A DNA stretch of 7,044 nt from Deltaproteobacteria bacterium (GCA_019313725.1 JAFDAT010000249.1:1-7044), one strand, 5' to 3'; shown: positions 1 to 5,721, counted from the stretch's first letter. Numbers and translations are program-made. Notes: generated by a model not told the origin, from the sequence alone.

Positions 1-795
1 CGCATCCGGCATCAGGGGGTACCCGATATCTGTTTCATGCAGGTAGTCGACCATGGAGTTCCCGGCATGGTAACAGGTGCCGAGTCCGGAACCGTTCTGC
101 ACCCACATGATACCGAATCTCACGTTGAGCGCCTCTTGAGAAATTTTTTCCAGGGTTGCGATGTTGCAGGTTTCGTTAAGGAATGAATCCAGGACCATGT
201 AGCTGGAAATGAACACCGGGTTGATGGCGAATCCCGGGAAGTCCTTGACCGATATGGCCACCTTGCGGCACTTTTCGGCAAAAGCCATCAGGACTGCGTA
301 GGTATCGTCACTGGTGCTCTTCTGGCGGATGACCTCCACCAGGCGGTTGATGTTGGCGGGGAAGAAATAGTGCAGGCCGGCCGTGCGTTCCGGGTTGTTA
401 ACGTTTTCCATCAGTTTTTTAATCAGGAACGTGGAGGTGTTGCTGACCAGGATGGTATCGTTGCGGCAGGCAGCCGACAGATCTGAAAATATCTGGATTT
501 TCAAGTCCATCTTTTCGATGGCGGCTTCTATAACCAGGTCGCAGTCGGCCAGTTCTTCGTATTGGCTCGTACCGCTGATCATCGCCGTCAGCCTGTCCAT
601 CTCATCCTGGGCAATCTTACCTTTAGCCACCCGCTTTTCCAGGGTTTTCACCACCCATTTAGCGTACATGGATTGAACCAGTTCGTCATTCAACTCCTTG
701 AAAACGACCTTGTAGCCCGCTGCCGCCGCATTCAACCCGATGGCTGCGCCCATAACGCCGAAGCCGACAATACCTATTGTTTGGATCTCCTTCAT
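1..795 (-). CDS. 3-hydroxyacyl-CoA dehydrogenase, NAD-binding (partial, C-terminus beyond the window)
   Basis: Likely oxidises an L-3-hydroxyacyl-CoA to 3-oxoacyl-CoA with NAD+ in the cytoplasm, in beta-oxidation or a related acyl-CoA pathway. My own translation gives 265 codons up to the window edge; stand-alone family members are about 280-310 residues, so only the C-terminal tail is missing. Seen: the Rossmann motif GIVGFGVMG at residues 8-16; an acidic stretch DLVIEAAIE near 86-94; SNTST at 118-122 (catalytic Ser about 121); GLHYFFPAN at 140-148 with catalytic His142; LVEVI with Glu154; and GFAINP at 188-193 with Asn192. The catalytic set Ser/His/Glu/Asn is therefore intact. Start: ATG at 793-795 with a strong AGGAGG (803-808 on the complementary strand) 7 nt upstream. 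Odd: the usual HFFNP is HYFFP, and the C-terminal domain lacks the usual GPFEL-D-xxGLD pattern, reading FGIMWVQNGSGLG instead, so the exact substrate is uncertain. It follows the HIT gene on the same strand but is separated from it by a hairpin, so co-transcription is doubtful. Confidence 0.88.
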   Translation of the reverse strand, partial: MKEIQTIGIVGFGVMGAAIGLNAAAAGYKVVFKELNDELVQSMYAKWVVKTLEKRVAKGKIAQDEMDRLTAMISGTSQYEELADCDLVIEAAIEKMDLKIQIFSDLSAACRNDTILVSNTSTFLIKKLMENVNNPERTAGLHYFFPANINRLVEVIRQKSTSDDTYAVLMAFAEKCRKVAISVKDFPGFAINPVFISSYMVLDSFLNETCNIATLEKISQEALNVRFGIMWVQNGSGLGTCYHAGNSMVDYLHETDIGYPLMPDA

Positions 796-867
796 CTACT
801 GGCCTCCTGTTTTAAGTGGTTCAACATATCAACATACATTATCACGAAAACGTAAAATTAAATAAGT

Positions 868-948
868 GCGAATAACAAGACATCATTCGATCCCGGCATG
901 TACGCCTCAAACGGATTCACCGGGTTCGAATGATGTCTTGTTATCCGC
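868..948 (-). terminator. Long hairpin downstream of the HIT gene (possible terminator or palindromic repeat)
   Basis: Two 29-nt arms (868-896 and 920-948) are complementary at 27 of 29 positions, with a 19-bp uninterrupted core (872-890 with 926-944) and a 23-nt loop. The structure begins 6 nt after the HIT gene stop codon. On the minus strand it is followed by a T-rich but interrupted stretch (ACTTATTTAATTTT), not a clean U-tract. The position suits a terminator or mRNA 3'-end stabiliser for the HIT gene. The length and near-perfection of the stem are greater than a normal terminator needs, so a mobile palindromic repeat is the alternative. Confidence 0.5.
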
Positions 949-954
949 CCCCGA

Positions 955-1377
955 TCAGTGTCCCAGCGCAGCCGCAATCTTTGCGCTCACGGCCTTGATG
1001 GTGTCCATATCACCGGGTACCAGATCCCACTGGGTTGCCGCCAGCCTGGGCTGGCTGTCTTTGCGCGGAATCAGATGCAGATGATAGTGCATCACCACCT
1101 GGTTGACGGCCCGCCCGTTGGCCTGGACCAGAGCAATACCGCCGGCACCCAGGGTCTTCTGCATGGCATGGTACATCTTTTTTGAAACCCGGTGGATAGC
1201 GACCAGATCCTCGTCCGATATCTCCCCGAGATTCTCGGCATGCGCCTTGGGGATGATCAATGTGTGACCTTCGGATATCGGATTGATATCCGCAAAAGCA
1301 TAGACGCGGTCATCTTCATAGACCTTGAAGCTGGGCACTTCCCCTTTCACAATCTTGCAGAAAATACAATCATCCAT
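955..1377 (-). CDS. HIT-family protein (histidine-triad nucleotide-binding hydrolase/transferase)
   Basis: Members of the HIT superfamily bind purine nucleotides and cleave nucleotidyl-phosphoramidates or dinucleoside polyphosphates through a covalent nucleotidyl-histidine intermediate, in the cytoplasm. The 140-residue protein has full family length. Seen: an N-terminal DCIFCKI with Cys4 and Cys7, which together with His46 resembles the zinc site of bacterial Hint/HIT proteins; the conserved FADINPISEGHTLIIPK stretch (28-44); NGRAVNQVV (87-95); and the histidine triad HYHLHLIPR with His97, His99 and His101. Start: ATG at 1375-1377, with AAGGAGA (1384-1390 on the complementary strand) 6 nt upstream. 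The gene is bounded upstream by a repeat-rich gap and downstream by a strong hairpin, so it is probably monocistronic. The family call is firm; the physiological substrate is not known from sequence. Confidence 0.95.
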   Translation of the reverse strand: MDDCIFCKIVKGEVPSFKVYEDDRVYAFADINPISEGHTLIIPKAHAENLGEISDEDLVAIHRVSKKMYHAMQKTLGAGGIALVQANGRAVNQVVMHYHLHLIPRKDSQPRLAATQWDLVPGDMDTIKAVSAKIAAALGH

Positions 1378-1460
1378 TTTTTATCTCCTTCCGTGTCCTT
1401 GAATCCGTCTAAACCAATCCGCTATGGTGTTAAGGACTCGCGGAAAAATAACTTCACATT

Positions 1461-1555
1461 TTCAGCGCCCATCCATCCCGCTCAGCAGCGTTGCAAAAAC
1501 TCGAAATATGCTTGATATTCCAACATTTTCGCGCCTTGCTGAACGGGCGCCTGAA
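1461..1555. repeat. Large imperfect dyad element, possible dispersed intergenic repeat
   Basis: Nested complementary arms are visible. TTCAGCGCCC (1461-1470) pairs with GGGCGCCTGAA (1545-1555) with one bulged base. CCGCTCAGCA (1478-1487) pairs with TGCTGAACGG (1537-1546) with one wobble; the two pairings share bases 1545-1546, so they are partly alternative. An inner AATAT/ATATT stem (1505-1509 with 1514-1518, approximately) closes a 4-5-nt loop. The adjacent sequence ACTCGCGGAAAAATAACTTC (about 1437-1456) feels familiar from intergenic repeats of Desulfobacteraceae, but that is recall without a search. The element has no coding potential. It could be a MITE-like or BIME-like repeat or a folded transcript; I cannot tell which. 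Confidence 0.4.
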
Positions 1556-1621
1556 CTTCTGCCCCTCCCAACAACTACAGGCCTAAACAGGCTGCCCAAT
1601 AACACTTGGTATGTCTTAATC

Positions 1622-1643
1622 GGGGCTGAAGCCCTGGCCTACA
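1622..1643 (-). repeat. REP-like element (GTAG plus palindrome), minus orientation
   Basis: Read on the minus strand this is TGTAG, then GCC, then the hairpin AGGGCTTCAGCCC (GGGCT/AGCCC with a 2-nt loop). A GTAG tetranucleotide just 5' of an imperfect hairpin is the hallmark of REP elements handled by RAYT-type (IS200/IS605-like) transposases. It matches the unit at 1698-1720 in architecture and in most positions of the hairpin. No RAYT gene lies in this window. Confidence 0.5.
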
Positions 1644-1697
1644 TTGGCAACACTCTGATTATTCATATATTATTTCAGCCGACAACATGCACGGTCA

Positions 1698-1720
1698 TGT
1701 AGCACAGGGATTTATCCCTG
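1698..1720 (+). repeat. REP-like element (GTAG plus palindrome), plus orientation
   Basis: TGTAG is followed by CA and then CAGGGATTTATCCCTG, a 7-bp stem with a 2-nt loop. The hairpin aligns with that of the unit at 1622-1643 as AGGG-N-TT-N-A-N-CCC, where the variable stem positions change in compensating fashion (C with G, A with T). The two units point toward opposite strands and are 54 bp apart, the arrangement of a BIME (paired REPs). Confidence 0.5.
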
Positions 1721-1853
1721 CCAAAGCTGATTGCGGGACATCCGGTAAAGCTCTGGGCTCTTAACCCGGGTGAACCGGAAACCTTAACATCGAAAACCCC
1801 AAATGGCCCAATACCGGAATCGTTTTACGTAAATCTGTTCCAATCGCTATGTT

Positions 1854-2306
1854 TTAAAACCGTTCCCCTATGGTGTAGTACGCGACATCATCGGGGTGGA
1901 CATGCGTTTCAGGGATCGCCCGGCCCTTCACCGATATGCCGGCCGCATGCACGGAGTTTTCATCCCCGGTGACCAACGGATGCCATTGGGGCAGTGTCTT
2001 CCCGTCAGCCACCAGGCGGTAGGCACATGTTCTGGGAAGCCACCGGTACTCCTTGACCCGGGATGGCGTCAGGATCGAACACCCCTTGACCCGGAGAATC
2101 CTTTCGGCGTACGCCGTGCAGCGGCATTGCTGCGTATCGAACAGATAGCATGAAACCCAGGTGTAGTCGATCTTGCCGGTTTTCCGGTTTTCCAGTTTCT
2201 GGAGGCAGCATCGGCCGCAGCCATCGCACAACGACTCCCACTCCTTACGCGTCATCTGCTCCAGAGGTTTGGTTTCCCAGAAGGGTTTACGACGCTGTGA
2301 ATTCAA
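1854..2306 (-). CDS. ycgN: YcgN/UPF0260 family cysteine-cluster protein
   Basis: Small cytoplasmic protein of the CxxCxxCC (YkgJ/YcgN) family; the cysteines are thought to bind zinc or an Fe-S cluster, and no reaction is established. At 150 residues it matches E. coli YcgN in length and in many segments: PFWETKPLEQM near the start, EWESLCDGCGRCCLQKL at 23-38 (Cys27, 30, 33, 34), further cysteines at 53, 61, 63, 76 and 94, WLPRTCAYRL at 89-98, and WHPLVTG at 108-114. All signature cysteines are present. Start: a TTG codon at 2304-2306 is chosen because the family's conserved PFW segment precedes the first internal ATG (Met18). Upstream there is only a G-rich GGGGGGA about 8 nt away as a weak ribosome site, and an in-frame TAA lies beyond it, so initiation may be inefficient. 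It is flanked on both sides by repeat-rich spacers and is probably transcribed alone. Confidence 0.93.
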   Translation of the reverse strand: MNSQRRKPFWETKPLEQMTRKEWESLCDGCGRCCLQKLENRKTGKIDYTWVSCYLFDTQQCRCTAYAERILRVKGCSILTPSRVKEYRWLPRTCAYRLVADGKTLPQWHPLVTGDENSVHAAGISVKGRAIPETHVHPDDVAYYTIGERF

Positions 2307-2354
2307 GTAAAAAGTCCCCCCGACCAGATGAACCGGAAAATTTTAAACGCTTTT

Positions 2355-2418
2355 ATCACGAAATCTCGAAAGGATGAAATCTCGAAAAATACCATGAATA
2401 TTTTCGTGTTTTCGTGAT
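2355..2418. repeat. CGAAA-type direct and inverted repeats in the spacer upstream of ycgN
   Basis: GAAATCTCGAAA occurs twice (2360-2371 and 2376-2387), 4 bp apart. The segment 2355-2371 is also complementary at 15 of 17 positions to 2402-2418 (perfect outer ATCACGAAA/TTTCGTGAT arms). An 11-nt piece, ATCACGAAAAC, recurs at 841-851 on the plus strand and here on the minus strand (2408-2418). This suggests a low-complexity dispersed spacer repeat; no protein is encoded. Confidence 0.5.
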
Positions 2419-2427
2419 TAGTATCTA

Positions 2428-2445
2428 TTGGATCACTCAATCCAA
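2428..2445 (-). terminator. Possible terminator hairpin after the ABC operon
   Basis: TTGGAT (2428-2433) and ATCCAA (2440-2445) form a 6-bp stem with a 6-nt loop, about 50 nt past the stop of the binding-protein gene. No U-tract follows on the minus strand (TAGATACTAAT), so an intrinsic terminator is only weakly supported. Confidence 0.25.
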
Positions 2446-2495
2446 CAATACTACAACTGATCGGGAGATAATCCTAATATCTAAATCCCTAAATA

Positions 2496-3488
2496 CTAAA
2501 ATTGTATCAGCACTTTATCAACACCCACGGGCGCTTTGATCTGTTGCTGCTCCAACATGATGCGCTCGGTCTGCTGCCAGGCCTCCCTGTCGAATGTCCC
2601 GATGTCGACTGAATCGGCAGGTTTGACCAGTTTTCGGGTCATCGCCAGCTGCTTTTCGAGTATCGGCCGGGGCGTATCCCGGTCATATTTGGACAGCACC
2701 TCCAGGGCGGCTTTTGAATTTTCAGGTTTGAACGCCGCCTCCCAGCCCTGCAGAAGCGCCTGCATAAATCGTTTCACCGTATCCGGGTGCTCCCGCACCA
2801 TGCGGACCGATGTCACCACCGAGTTGGCCACAAATTTAACACCGTGGGCCGATGGGTCGAAAAAGGCCACACGCTCCCCGGCCCGTTTCAGTTTCCAGCT
2901 GATAATGGGTCCCTGGCTGTTGACATAAACAGGCCACAAATCCGCTTTTCGGCGGTAAAACGGCGTGTAGTCGTAGCGCACACTGTAGATGCGCACATCG
3001 CCTTCGGACAAGCCCTGACTGGCCAGCAGGGTTCGCATGATGGTTTCGTCGTTGCCGCCGAAAGTGACCCCGACGGTCTTGGCCTTGAGGTCCTTGACCT
3101 GTGTGATTTCGACCCGATCGGGCCGATAAATCCACTGAAGGGGATTGACCTGGAAAAGCTGCGCCAGGACGACCACGGGCGATCCTTTTGACAGCGCCCG
3201 GATCACCTGGTCGGCCGAAGCAACGCCGAAGTCGGCATACCCCAGTTCCAGTTCCCGGATTGCATCACGCTCCGGCCCGCCTTCCTTGACGGTAACATCG
3301 AGATTCGCACCTTCGAAAAACCCCATTTCTCCGGCATAAAGATCGCCCATGACGCTGACATTGAAAAGCCATTTGAGACGGTAGGTCAGCTGCTCTTTGC
3401 CGCCCTCGGCGGCCAGAAGCCCTGCCGGCAGGAACTGGGCGGCCGTCAGCAGTATGACGAAAAGAAAGCCGGTCCATATTTTTTTCAT
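2496..3488 (-). CDS. ABC transporter periplasmic substrate-binding protein (NMT1/THI5-like, SsuA/TauA type)
   Basis: Periplasmic receptor of the ABC importer encoded just upstream: it should bind a small organic ligand and deliver it to the permease. The 330-residue protein starts with a clear signal peptide: MKK, a hydrophobic core at about 5-24, and a likely cleavage near LLAAE (25-28). The mature part shows features of the NMT1/THI5-like family: LKWLFNVSVMGDLYAGEMGFF (38-58) resembling the substrate-facing first strand and helix, GYADFGVASADQVIRALSKGSPVVVLAQLFQ (83-113), and VKDLKAKTVGVTFGGNDETIMRTLL (131-155). The start ATG at 3486-3488 is preceded by GAGGTGA (3493-3499 on the complementary strand). 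It lies 84 bp after the permease gene and is the last gene of the operon, an order opposite to many SsuA operons. Ligands in this family include thiamine pyrimidine precursors, taurine and alkanesulfonates; no TPP riboswitch-like sequence is seen upstream of the operon, so the ligand stays unknown. Confidence 0.88.
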   Translation of the reverse strand: MKKIWTGFLFVILLTAAQFLPAGLLAAEGGKEQLTYRLKWLFNVSVMGDLYAGEMGFFEGANLDVTVKEGGPERDAIRELELGYADFGVASADQVIRALSKGSPVVVLAQLFQVNPLQWIYRPDRVEITQVKDLKAKTVGVTFGGNDETIMRTLLASQGLSEGDVRIYSVRYDYTPFYRRKADLWPVYVNSQGPIISWKLKRAGERVAFFDPSAHGVKFVANSVVTSVRMVREHPDTVKRFMQALLQGWEAAFKPENSKAALEVLSKYDRDTPRPILEKQLAMTRKLVKPADSVDIGTFDREAWQQTERIMLEQQQIKAPVGVDKVLIQF

Positions 3489-3572
3489 TTTTTCACCTCA
3501 CGTTCCTCGATAAACGTAAAAGGTTAGACGCAAAAAACGAATGATTCGCTTCTCGATTCAGAGCAAATACGG

Positions 3573-4325
3573 TTATCGGGTGACCGTCACACCCTTACCG
3601 ATCATGCGCCCCGCGGCTTCCAGCAGGCCCTGATAGACCGCCAGGGTAATACCGATCAAAAACAGTGCCACCAGAATTTTAGAAAGGTCGCTCTGGTACA
3701 GCGCAATGCGTATACTGTAACCGATACCTGCGTTGGCCGCAATGAATTCAGCCACGATGGTCCCCGCCATTGCCAGTGTAGCGCTACCGGAAATCACGGT
3801 GGTCAGCTTGTTGAGATTTTCAAAAGCCCTTATCTTCACCTCCAGCTGCCAGCGCATCCTGCCGGTAACTCGGTAGAAATGCTCTATTTCCTTTACCGGC
3901 TCGGACATGATCCCCAGCACGGAAAGCAAGATGGGGAAATAGCATATCATCGCCGCAATCAGCAATCTTGAAAAAAAACCGTCTCCGAACAGTATAAAAA
4001 TAATGGGGGCGATGGCAACAATGGGATAGGCCTGGACATTGTAGGCCGCCACTTTTATGAACGACCCGAACCAGGTGGTCTGTCTTCCCAGGATTCCCAC
4101 CATAAGTGCCAGAAAAATGGAGACCACCTGCCCGATAATCGCCACTGACAGGGTGCTGGCCACATCCGCTCCGTAGTGCTTGTACACCGCAGCGAGTGTG
4201 TCCCTGAGGTCCGCGGGACTCGGGATGACGTAATCGGACAGGCCAAAAAGATACTTGACCGCAAAGAGCACGGCGATCCCCAGTAAAAAAATGATCAGGA
4301 ACTGGTAGATGCGTCTAGGCAGCAT
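3573..4325 (-). CDS. ABC transporter permease (SsuC/TauC/ThiX type)
   Basis: Inner-membrane channel subunit of the importer; a homodimer is usual. In 250 residues six hydrophobic segments are visible at about 8-28, 59-80, 98-114, 120-140, 180-202 and 216-235, the topology of this family. The cytoplasmic coupling region is at about 150-195: GRMRWQLEVKIRAFENL leads into SGSATLAMAGTIVAEFIAANAGIGY, whose AxxGxIVAE and ANAGIGY parts match the family. The usual ILPxxLP of the EAA loop is replaced by IRAFENLNKL, so the loop that docks to the ATPase is divergent, in step with the divergent ATPase next door. The start ATG (4323-4325) overlaps the end of the ATPase gene by 11 nt, which implies translational coupling. 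The ligand cannot be read from this protein. Confidence 0.9.
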   Translation of the reverse strand: MLPRRIYQFLIIFLLGIAVLFAVKYLFGLSDYVIPSPADLRDTLAAVYKHYGADVASTLSVAIIGQVVSIFLALMVGILGRQTTWFGSFIKVAAYNVQAYPIVAIAPIIFILFGDGFFSRLLIAAMICYFPILLSVLGIMSEPVKEIEHFYRVTGRMRWQLEVKIRAFENLNKLTTVISGSATLAMAGTIVAEFIAANAGIGYSIRIALYQSDLSKILVALFLIGITLAVYQGLLEAAGRMIGKGVTVTR

Positions 4326-5007
4326 TCATGATCTCCAGCATGGTCTGTTCCAGTCTGTCCCTGTCCACGGATTGATGGCTCTTAAGATCGATACCCGTAA
4401 GGCTCAAGGTCTGTGGCTGCTTAAGGGGCCCTCTCACAACCACGATTTCACGGCAGAATTTGGAAACCTCGACGAAATTGTGTGAAATGTAGAGGAAATA
4501 CCGGTCCGGAAACATGGCCTTGATCTTCAGAATGATGCTTTCCCGGGTCATCTCATCCACATTGGCCAGACTCTCGTCCATGATGAGAAGTTCGAAGTCC
4601 TGTAAAAGGTAGCGCATCAGGTTGATACGGTTTTGCTGGCCCAGGGAAAGCTGTGAAAAACGCAGTCCCATGTAGTCCGTCATTCCGAACACTTCCACCA
4701 GGGCTTCTTTGTGCTCCTCTTTTGAATCGGGTGTAATTTTATCGAGATGCCTGCCCACGCTCGACCAGTCGGGCAGGCGTTCCAGGTTGTAAGAGTAGAG
4801 CAGGCGGGTCATGCCATCGGCGTTCACTTTTCCGGAATAGCCGGTTATCTCGCCCACGATAATTTTGGCAAGACTCGTCTTGCCAACGCCTGATGGCCCG
4901 AACAAAGCATTGAAGCCGGGCTGTTTCACACTGAAGGACAGTCCCTGAAACACCTCAGTGGAAGCACCCGGATATTGAAAAAAGATATGGTTGCAGGAAA
5001 GCGCCAT
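4315..5007 (-). CDS. ABC transporter ATP-binding protein (SsuB/TauB/ThiZ type)
   Basis: Cytoplasmic ATPase that powers the importer. From the chosen start the protein is 230 residues: Walker A GPSGVGKTS at 37-45, signature LSLGQQNR at 120-127, Walker B LLIMDE at 140-145, D-loop SLANVD at 146-151, and switch His176 in YISHNF. All catalytic residues (Lys, Asp, Glu, His) are present. Two departures: the Q-loop, expected as VFQ before RLLPW, reads YSYNLERLPDW (71-81) with Asn where Gln is usual, and the signature is LSLGQ, not LSGGQ. Start choice: ATG at 5005-5007 lies 1 nt after the stop of the preceding gene and the ABC domain begins at once (ALSCNHIFFQYPG). An in-frame ATG at 5041-5043 would add 12 unconserved residues and overlap the upstream gene; neither has a strong ribosome site. 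The 3' end overlaps the permease gene by 11 nt. Confidence 0.9.
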   Translation of the reverse strand: MALSCNHIFFQYPGASTEVFQGLSFSVKQPGFNALFGPSGVGKTSLAKIIVGEITGYSGKVNADGMTRLLYSYNLERLPDWSSVGRHLDKITPDSKEEHKEALVEVFGMTDYMGLRFSQLSLGQQNRINLMRYLLQDFELLIMDESLANVDEMTRESIILKIKAMFPDRYFLYISHNFVEVSKFCREIVVVRGPLKQPQTLSLTGIDLKSHQSVDRDRLEQTMLEIMNAA

Positions 5008-5008
5008 C

Positions 5009-5560
5009 TTACGACCCGCCAATATTCGACCAGACAATCTCATTTCCGGACAAAAGTGCCTTGCAACGGCTCAGGATGTTCCCCTGGTGGTCACGAACCG
5101 TTATGTGGATGTCGGTGATTTTTACCAGTTCACTATTCAGATTCTCAGGGCTCTCTTTGCTCCTGAATCCCTTGTGCCGGAAAAATGCATCATAGGGCAT
5201 CATGGTCAATCGCCCCCGCAGGTAAGCGACCACGAACACGACATGCGACCGTGTCGCGGCCATACGCTGGGGTGTTTTTTTCACATTTTCGCCCATATTC
5301 AGCGCCACGAAGATCTGAATCCTGTTTTCCTCCCAGGTGTACGCCACCCGGATAACGGGTTCCGGTTCAAACAGATTCCCTTCATTTTGGGTCAGGACTT
5401 CACGATTCCTGTAGAGGTTTTCCTCAATTTTCTCAAGCCCCCAGTCCAGCATGGACACGTGTTCCTGCATCAGATATTTGACGGATGCTGAGGGTTCCGC
5501 CCAAAGCGGCGCTGCGATCAAAAGGGACATGCCCACTAAAATTCCGAATACCGGATACAT
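5009..5560 (-). CDS. Exported protein of unknown function, first gene of the ABC operon
   Basis: I do not recognise a family. The 183-residue product has a short but convincing Sec signal: hydrophobic residues at about 4-19 ending PLWA, with cleavage likely after Ala21, so the mature protein (about 162 residues) is predicted to be periplasmic. There is no lipobox cysteine. The mature N-terminus is a charged helix-like region (25-57), followed by a segment with alternating hydrophobic residues suggesting beta strands (VIRVAYTWEENRIQIFVALNM at 69-89 in part, HVVFVVAYLRGRLTMM at 106-121, and ITDIHITVRDHQGNILSRCKALL at 148-170). One cysteine, Cys166. Start: ATG at 5558-5560 with an AGAGGT-like site about 8 nt upstream. 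The ATPase gene begins 1 nt after its stop, so it is almost certainly co-translated with the importer. It may be an accessory ligand-capture or regulatory component; that is inference from position only. Confidence 0.8.
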   Translation of the reverse strand: MYPVFGILVGMSLLIAAPLWAEPSASVKYLMQEHVSMLDWGLEKIEENLYRNREVLTQNEGNLFEPEPVIRVAYTWEENRIQIFVALNMGENVKKTPQRMAATRSHVVFVVAYLRGRLTMMPYDAFFRHKGFRSKESPENLNSELVKITDIHITVRDHQGNILSRCKALLSGNEIVWSNIGGS

Positions 5561-5603
5561 AAACCCAACCTCTGTCCTTTCAGATGGCCAATCGGCATGT
5601 TCA

Positions 5604-5619
5604 TATAGCAGACGCTATA
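5604..5619. promoter_or_regulatory. Palindrome in the 5' leader of the ABC operon
   Basis: TATAGC and GCTATA flank a 4-nt AGAC centre, 44 nt upstream of the first start codon of the operon. It could be an operator or a short leader hairpin; no regulator is known here. Confidence 0.3.
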
Positions 5620-5671
5620 ACATATTCATTAGAAACAGTCAGCCACTTTCAGGAAAGGAATCCTGCTCAAA

Positions 5672-5704
5672 ATTATATTGGATATATCGAGCATCAGTGC
5701 TGAT
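5672..5704 (-). promoter_or_regulatory. Candidate promoter of the ABC operon with an overlapping dyad
   Basis: The minus strand has a perfect TATAAT (5672-5677). No good TTGACA lies 16-18 bp upstream, but the position where it should be is occupied by the dyad ATCAG-TG-CTGAT (5693-5704). This pattern fits an activator-dependent or repressed promoter. Transcription would start near 5665, giving a leader of about 105 nt. AT-rich surroundings make a chance TATAAT possible. Confidence 0.4.
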
Positions 5705-5721
5705 AAATATTTCTAATGTGT

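Larger units (their letters stand above)
1378..1853. other. Gene-free, palindrome-rich intergenic region
   Basis: No convincing gene is seen in these 476 bp. Short open frames occur on the plus strand but lack recognisable domains and ribosome sites. The stretch contains a large dyad element (1461-1555), two REP-like units in opposite orientation (1622-1643 and 1698-1720), a small dyad ACATG/CATGT (about 1685-1700), and a further dyad TCCGGT (1741-1746) with ACCGGA (1774-1779) enclosing GGG/CCC. The promoter of the minus-strand HIT gene should lie at the left end, but I cannot point to clear hexamers. The concentration of dyads suggests an accumulation site for small repeats. Confidence 0.6.

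Noticed and set aside
383..855. Plus-strand open frames opposite the dehydrogenase gene
   Set aside because: They lie antisense to an enzyme with intact Rossmann and catalytic motifs and have no domain signal or ribosome site.
920..945. GGGTTCGAA resembling a tRNA T-arm or an attachment site
   Set aside because: The bases belong to the long hairpin arm; no acceptor, D or anticodon arms can be built around them and no integrase is present.
1192..1702. Plus-strand open frames running from the HIT gene into the gap
   Set aside because: They overlap the repeat elements, have no conserved motif, and show no ribosome site; read as chance frames.
2360..2387. Possible CRISPR repeat from the paired GAAATCTCGAAA copies
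   Set aside because: Only two copies, 4 bp apart and 12 bp long; there are no spacers of usual size and no cas genes.
3525..3555. Small palindrome CGAATGATTCG between permease and binding-protein genes as a terminator
   Set aside because: The stem is 5 bp with a 1-nt centre and no U-tract; the genes are better explained as one operon.
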